Shown here: in pieces, positions 4,764 through 8,906 of the stretch
Position numbering within the stretch: the first letter of the stretch is position 1
Layout: the number at the start of each line of letters is the position of its first letter
Origin: Rhodospirillaceae bacterium
GTDB taxonomy: Bacteria > Pseudomonadota > Alphaproteobacteria > UBA8366
Reading direction: 5' to 3'
Length of the DNA stretch: 8,906 bases
Assembly (NCBI GenBank): GCA_002722095.1
Contig: PBKG01000008.1
Span: 99,043 to 107,948 of the forward strand
Translations under genes and position numbers: made by a program
The notes under the pieces: model-generated
Seen by the model: only the letters and a program-made list of their open reading frames with translations
The model's database searches: none
Told to the model about the DNA's origin: nothing

Positions 4764-6176
4764 CTAAAAATGGATTGTGCGACCGTAGGCGTCAAGCACA
4801 GCCTCGTGCATCATTTCGGAAAGCGTTGGGTGCGGGAATATGGTGTGCATTAATTCCGCTTCCGTGGTCTCTAATGTCTTGGCAATTCCATACCCTTGAA
4901 TCAATTCGGTCACTTCTGCACCGATCATGTGGGCGCCCAGCAATTCGCCGGTCTTGGCGTCGAACACAGTCTTGACCAAGCCTTCTGGGTCGCCGAGCGC
5001 GATCGCCTTTCCGTTGCCCATAAAGGGAAACCGTCCGACTTTAACTTCATGGCCTGCGGCTTTCGCGGCTTCTTCGGTTAGGCCGACGGAAGCCACTTGG
5101 GGCATGCAATAGGTGCAGCCCGGCACATTGGTCGTTTCGAGCGGATGAACATCCTTGAGGCCGGCGATTTTTTCAACGCAGATAACCCCTTCATGGCTGG
5201 CTTTATGGGCGAGCCAGGGCGGACCGACCACATCACCAATGGCATAGACACTTGGCTCATCGGTCTGGAGCCACTGATCAGTGACGATGTGAGCCCGATC
5301 GACCTTAACCTTGGTACCCTCGAGGCCGATGTCCTCCACATTGCCGACGATACCGACCGCAAGTACGACCCTATCGACGGTGAGAGATTCCTTCTTGCCG
5401 CCCGTCTCTATTGTCGCGGTGACCGAGTTGGCGGCCTTTTTCAGTTCCGAAACTTGGGCGCCGGTGATCAGCCGCATGCCTTGCTTTTCGAACTGCTTGT
5501 GTGCGTGCGCAGAAATTTCTGCATCTTCAACCGGCAAAATTCGGTCGAGAACTTCGACGACTGTCACTTCGGCGCCGAGGTTGCGGTAGAAACTTGCGAA
5601 TTCGATTCCGATGGCGCCGGACCCCACGACCAGGAGTGATTTCGGCATGGTGTCGGGAACCATCGCCTCGCGATAGGTCCAAATCAGCTTCCCATCGGGT
5701 TCGAGCCCCGGAAGCACCCTTGCACGCGCGCCCGTGGCGAGGATGACATGCTTGGCGGATACGTCAGAAACGTGTTTGCCGTCTTTTTCGACCGCTATTT
5801 TGCGTGCACCCGCACTACCGCCCGCCAATTTGCCGAAACCCTCGATAACATCGACTTTGTTCTTTTTCAGCAAATGCTGGACACCGCCGGAAAGTTGGGC
5901 GGCAACGTCGCGGCTTCGCTTGACGATTTTGGCGATATCGAATTCGGCCCCTTTCACCGACAGGCCGAAATCCTCCGCATGCTGAATGTGGTGAAAAATC
6001 TCGGCGCTTCTTAACAACGCCTTGGTCGGGATACAGCCCCAGTTGAGACAAATTCCCCCCAAGTGATTCCCTTCAATGACAGCGGTTTTGAGTTTCAACT
6101 GTGCGGCACGAATAGCGGCAACATAGCCGCCCGGGCCGCCGCCGATTACGACAATGTCATATTGCTTGCCAGCCAT
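4764..6176 (-). CDS. lpdA: Dihydrolipoamide dehydrogenase (E3)
   Basis: 470-residue FAD-dependent disulfide oxidoreductase that reoxidises dihydrolipoyl groups of the pyruvate dehydrogenase complex and passes electrons to NAD+. FAD-binding GGGPGG is at 12-17. The redox-active pair C43/C48 sits in GGICLNWGCIP. The NAD-binding motif VVGSGAIGIE is near 183-192, followed by a second FAD contact YAIGDV (311-316). The C-terminal interface motif PHPTLSE supplies the catalytic H449 and E454. There is no N-terminal lipoyl domain, unlike some bacterial E3 proteins. AAGGG lies 6 nt before the ATG, and the gap from pdhC is 13 bp. Its place in the pdh operon marks it as the PDH-specific E3, though it may also serve 2-oxoglutarate dehydrogenase or glycine cleavage. 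Confidence 0.97.
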   Translation of the reverse strand: MAGKQYDIVVIGGGPGGYVAAIRAAQLKLKTAVIEGNHLGGICLNWGCIPTKALLRSAEIFHHIQHAEDFGLSVKGAEFDIAKIVKRSRDVAAQLSGGVQHLLKKNKVDVIEGFGKLAGGSAGARKIAVEKDGKHVSDVSAKHVILATGARARVLPGLEPDGKLIWTYREAMVPDTMPKSLLVVGSGAIGIEFASFYRNLGAEVTVVEVLDRILPVEDAEISAHAHKQFEKQGMRLITGAQVSELKKAANSVTATIETGGKKESLTVDRVVLAVGIVGNVEDIGLEGTKVKVDRAHIVTDQWLQTDEPSVYAIGDVVGPPWLAHKASHEGVICVEKIAGLKDVHPLETTNVPGCTYCMPQVASVGLTEEAAKAAGHEVKVGRFPFMGNGKAIALGDPEGLVKTVFDAKTGELLGAHMIGAEVTELIQGYGIAKTLETTEAELMHTIFPHPTLSEMMHEAVLDAYGRTIHF

Positions 6177-6189
6177 CAGACGCCCTTCC

Positions 6190-7470
6190 CTAAAGCAGCA
6201 TCGTGACAGGATCTTCGAGGAGACCCTTGAGGCAAGCGAAATATTCTGCCCCGACGGCTCCGTCGACCGCGCGGTGATCGACAGAGAGCGTGAGGCTCAT
6301 CACGGTCGCTACCGCCAATGCGCCGTCTTTAACCACGGGTCTAGGTTCTCCCGCTCCGACGGCCAGGATGCAGGCTTGCGGCGGATTGATCACCGCATCG
6401 AAATTCTGGACCCCATACATGCCGAGGTTGGATATGCTGAAGGTGCCGCCCTGATACTCCTCGGGCATCAACTTGCCGTCGCGCGCCTTCTCCGCGAGGG
6501 CACGCATTTCGTTGGATATGTCTTCGAGGCCTTTGGCGTCGGCGTTACGAATGACCGGGGTTATCAGTCCCCCGTCGATGGCGACGGCCACAGAGATATC
6601 TGCCGACTTATAAAGTTTCAGGCCCGCATTGGACCAACTGGCATTGGCAGTGGGGACTTTCTTTAGCGCCACCCCGGCAGCTTTTATGACGATGTCGTTG
6701 ACCGAGAGTTTGTAAGCACCGTCTGCCTTGTCGTTCAGCTCTTTTCTGAAGGCGAGCAGTTTATCGATCTCACAATCGATTCGAAGGTAGAAATGCGGCA
6801 CGGTCTGCTTGGACTCGGTCAAGCGGGCAGCAATTGTTTTGCGCATGCTTGTAAGTTCGACAAGCTCGAATTCGGGTTCGAACGGATCGGCGGCAGGGGC
6901 AGAAGCCGTAACGGGAGCCGGAACCTCCGCTGCAGCAGCGACCGCGGGCAGGCCCCCGGAAAGCGCGCTTTCCACATCGCGTTTGATGATCCGCCCGTTG
7001 GGGCCGCTTCCGGAAATTGCGGAAAGATCGAGCCCCGCTTGTTGAGCCATACGTTTTGCCAGAGGACTGGCGAAAATACGCTGGGCATTGTCTGCGCTTG
7101 TTGCAGGTGGTGTCGGCGCTGGCGCCGGAGCCGCGGGCGCAGGTGTCGGTTCTGGCGCCGGTGTGGGTGTTGGCGCGGGGCCGGCATCCGTCGAAACGTC
7201 GACACCTTCGAGATCGCCATCGCTTTCGCCTTCTTCCAGAAGGAGGGCGATCACCGCATTGACGGCGACGTTTTCGCTTCCTTCGGATACCAGCAATTTT
7301 CCGACGGTTCCTTCTTCGACAGCTTCGACCTCCATGGTCGCTTTGTCGGTTTCGATTTCTGCGATTACATCGCCTGAATTGACGTTGTCACCTTCGGCTA
7401 CATGCCATTTCGCGAGCTTACCGTCGGTCATGGTCGGCGATAGAGCGGGCATCAGAATTTTAACTGGCAT
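6190..7470 (-). CDS. pdhC: Pyruvate dehydrogenase E2, dihydrolipoyl acetyltransferase
   Basis: Core subunit that transfers acetyl groups from its lipoyl arm to CoA. One lipoyl domain (1-82) has the modified lysine K43 in [13 protein letters not shown]. An Ala/Pro linker (96-124) follows, then a peripheral-subunit-binding domain (about 131-168, RIFASPLAKRMAQQAGLDLS onward) and a second linker. The catalytic domain (about 200-426) ends in DHRAVDG (398-404), with H399 and D403 as the catalytic pair. I chose the ATG at 7470 (426 residues). It starts exactly like the E2 lipoyl domain ([14 protein letters not shown]) and has GGAGG 9 nt upstream. The longer frame from 7503 adds eleven unrelated residues and overlaps the end of pdhB. 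Gap from pdhB is 20 bp. Confidence 0.96.
   Translation of the reverse strand: MPVKILMPALSPTMTDGKLAKWHVAEGDNVNSGDVIAEIETDKATMEVEAVEEGTVGKLLVSEGSENVAVNAVIALLLEEGESDGDLEGVDVSTDAGPAPTPTPAPEPTPAPAAPAPAPTPPATSADNAQRIFASPLAKRMAQQAGLDLSAISGSGPNGRIIKRDVESALSGGLPAVAAAAEVPAPVTASAPAADPFEPEFELVELTSMRKTIAARLTESKQTVPHFYLRIDCEIDKLLAFRKELNDKADGAYKLSVNDIVIKAAGVALKKVPTANASWSNAGLKLYKSADISVAVAIDGGLITPVIRNADAKGLEDISNEMRALAEKARDGKLMPEEYQGGTFSISNLGMYGVQNFDAVINPPQACILAVGAGEPRPVVKDGALAVATVMSLTLSVDHRAVDGAVGAEYFACLKGLLEDPVTMLL
7225..7470 (-). repeat. Lipoyl-domain coding copy 1 (pdhC), paralogous to 8619-8864
   Basis: The first ~82 codons of pdhC and pdhB encode closely similar lipoyl domains, sharing [20 protein letters not shown] and [15 protein letters not shown]. 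At DNA level the match is interrupted mostly at third codon positions. This shows an old intra-operon domain duplication kept by selection, not a recent repeat. Confidence 0.8.
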
Positions 7471-7490
7471 TTTGCTTTCCCTCCCTCGCC

Positions 7491-8864
7491 TTATCGGTAG
7501 CAAACGGATTTGGCAGCTTCGGCAATATCGTTTGCCTGCGGCAAGGCCATGGCTTCAAGGTTCGCGGCGTAGGGCAATGGAACATCCTTTGCGGTCACGC
7601 GTGCAACCGGTGCGTCGAGCCAATCGAAAGCCTGCTCGGAAATGCGCGCAGAAATTTCAGCCCCAATGCCTGATTGCGGGAAGCCTTCCTCGCAGGTGAC
7701 GACGCGGTTGGTTTTTTGTACCGATTGAATGATGGTGGCGTCGTCGAGAGGACGAAGGGTTCTGAGATCGATGACCTCCGCTTCGATTCCGTCAGCCGCT
7801 AGAATTTCTGCCGCTTCAAGCGCCTTGCCGACCATAATCGAGAACGCCACGAGCGTAACATCGTTGCCGGCCCTAACCACCTTGGCGCTGCCAATGGGAA
7901 CGACCCAGTCATCGCTGTCCGGCACTTCTGAACTGTTGCCGTAAAGAATTTCGTTCTCGAGGAAGATGATCGGATTGGGATCGCGGATCGCCGACTTCAA
8001 AAGACCTTTGGCATCGGCAGCCGCCCACGGAGAGACCACTTTGACTCCTGGAATGGCCGAATACCAAGACGCAAAACATTGAGAGTGCTGTGCGGCCACT
8101 CTGGCCGCTGCCCCGTTGGGGCCGCGAAAGACGATGGGACAGCCCATTTGGCCGCCGGACATATAGAGCGTCTTAGTCGCCGAATTGATGATTTGATCCA
8201 TCGCTTGCATAGCGAAATTGAAGGTCATGAACTCGACGATCGGACGAATACCCATGAAAGCGGCGCCAACGCCGAGCCCGGCGAAACCATGCTCGGTAAT
8301 CGGCGTGTCGATCACTCGATTGTCGCCAAACTCTTCCAGCAAACCTTGGCTGACCTTGTAAGCGCCTTGATACTGGGCCACCTCTTCGCCCATCAGCATG
8401 ACGTTTTCATCGCGGCGCATCTCTTCGGCCATGGCATCTCGCAAGGCTTCGCGAACGGTTTGGCTGACCGTGGTGCCGTCCCAATCCGGTTCCGCAGAAA
8501 TAGCAGCCGCCATTGGCGCTTCCGGCTGAGTTGCCGTTGTTTCGGGAACTGTGTCTGGTACTGGCGCCGGTACCGGCGCGGTTGTTGGGGCGCTCGGTGC
8601 CGTGATATCGGTCACGTCTTCACCTTCGGCTACCATCACCGCGATCGGCGTGTTGACAGCAACGTTTTCGGCACCTTCGGGGACAAGAATTTTGCCCAAT
8701 ACTCCTTCATCGACTGCTTCGACTTCCATCGTTGCTTTGTCGGTTTCGATCTCCGCCAGCACGTCACCGGAGACGATGTTGTCGCCTTCTGCTTTCAACC
8801 ACTTCGCCAACTTGCCGTCGGTCATGGTTGGAGACAGTGCGGGCATCAATACTTCTGTCGGCAT
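7491..8864 (-). CDS. pdhB: Pyruvate dehydrogenase E1 subunit beta with N-terminal lipoyl domain
   Basis: 457-residue beta subunit of the heterotetrameric E1, which with PdhA decarboxylates pyruvate using thiamine diphosphate. Residues 1-82 are a lipoyl domain with K43 in [14 protein letters not shown] Pro/Ala/Thr/Val linker follows (about 88-120). The E1-beta fold begins near 131 ([17 protein letters not shown]), with [13 protein letters not shown] (159-171) carrying the glutamates expected near the ThDP aminopyrimidine. [13 protein letters not shown] and the C-terminal transketolase domain ([17 protein letters not shown]) follow. A lipoylated E1-beta is a known alphaproteobacterial feature. 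AAGGGA lies 9 nt before the ATG and a closer GAGGAA abuts it. The partner pdhA is expected just upstream, beyond the right edge. Confidence 0.97.
   Translation of the reverse strand: MPTEVLMPALSPTMTDGKLAKWLKAEGDNIVSGDVLAEIETDKATMEVEAVDEGVLGKILVPEGAENVAVNTPIAVMVAEGEDVTDITAPSAPTTAPVPAPVPDTVPETTATQPEAPMAAAISAEPDWDGTTVSQTVREALRDAMAEEMRRDENVMLMGEEVAQYQGAYKVSQGLLEEFGDNRVIDTPITEHGFAGLGVGAAFMGIRPIVEFMTFNFAMQAMDQIINSATKTLYMSGGQMGCPIVFRGPNGAAARVAAQHSQCFASWYSAIPGVKVVSPWAAADAKGLLKSAIRDPNPIIFLENEILYGNSSEVPDSDDWVVPIGSAKVVRAGNDVTLVAFSIMVGKALEAAEILAADGIEAEVIDLRTLRPLDDATIIQSVQKTNRVVTCEEGFPQSGIGAEISARISEQAFDWLDAPVARVTAKDVPLPYAANLEAMALPQANDIAEAAKSVCYR
8619..8864 (-). repeat. Lipoyl-domain coding copy 2 (pdhB), paralogous to 7225-7470
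   Basis: Paralogue of the pdhC lipoyl domain in the same orientation about 1.4 kb away. Protein identity is roughly two thirds by eye over 82 residues, with the block around the lipoylated lysine ([14 protein letters not shown]) unchanged. Confidence 0.8.
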
Positions 8865-8906
8865 TTCCTCGTGTCCCTTCTTTGCGGTCTTTGCCGCTTT
8901 CGGGTG
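8865..8906 (-). other. pdhB upstream leader or spacer at the window edge
   Basis: The 42 bases before pdhB hold its ribosome binding site (AAGGGA, complement of 8874-8879) and a short imperfect repeat of GCAAAGA. No frame contains a stop here. The frame in phase with pdhB would read a lysine-rich stretch, [14 protein letters not shown]. None of the frames resembles a PdhA C-terminus, so pdhA probably ends beyond the edge. Confidence 0.35.

Noticed and set aside
3990..4853. Long plus-strand open frame (287 codons) across lipA
   Set aside because: Antisense shadow of lipA, which has complete cluster-binding motifs on the minus strand. The shadow protein resembles nothing known.
7471..7503. Earlier in-frame start for pdhC at 7503
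   Set aside because: It overlaps the pdhB stop and adds eleven residues before the canonical lipoyl-domain start. GGAGG 9 nt upstream supports 7470.

Overview
The window looks like chromosomal DNA of an alphaproteobacterium with a moderately high G+C content. The evidence is a pyruvate dehydrogenase operon in which E1-beta carries its own N-terminal lipoyl domain, followed by lpdA, lipA and a Coq10/RatA-type START protein. A fused ispDF gene and a stand-alone CinA C-terminal domain gene are also typical of that class. I cannot place it to genus; the order around ispDF fits Rhodospirillales-like lineages only loosely.

Layout. Left edge (1-94, minus): the first ~31 codons of a divergent gene with a hydrophobic N-terminus, running off the window. 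134-2357 (plus): a three-gene run ispDF - pgpA - cinA behind a good sigma70-type promoter. It covers two MEP-pathway steps of isoprenoid synthesis, phosphatidylglycerol synthesis, and NMN deamidation/NAD salvage. 2335-3057 (minus): an XRE-type helix-turn-helix regulator with a long C-terminal region I do not recognise, meeting cinA tail to tail with a 23-bp overlap. 3058-3338: a 281-bp intergenic stretch, partly AT-rich. It holds a plausible minus-strand promoter for the regulator, operator-like repeats overlapping that promoter, a leader that could fold over the ribosome binding site, and several small inverted repeats. 3339-8864 (minus): ratA/coq10, lipA, lpdA, pdhC and pdhB, transcribed in the order pdhB -> ratA with gaps of 9-21 bp. 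pdhA presumably lies just off the right edge.

How it works together. PdhB (E1-beta), PdhC (E2) and LpdA (E3) are subunits of the pyruvate dehydrogenase complex. LipA inserts the sulfurs of the lipoyl cofactor that both PdhB and PdhC need. RatA/Coq10 probably binds ubiquinone or a similar polyprenyl lipid, linking the operon to respiration. The plus-strand cluster supplies isoprenoid precursors, which are also ubiquinone precursors, and membrane phospholipid.

Most of the window is conserved housekeeping sequence. The part most worth a second look is the regulator and its upstream region (2335-3300). I see no transposase, phage gene, CRISPR array, rRNA or tRNA.
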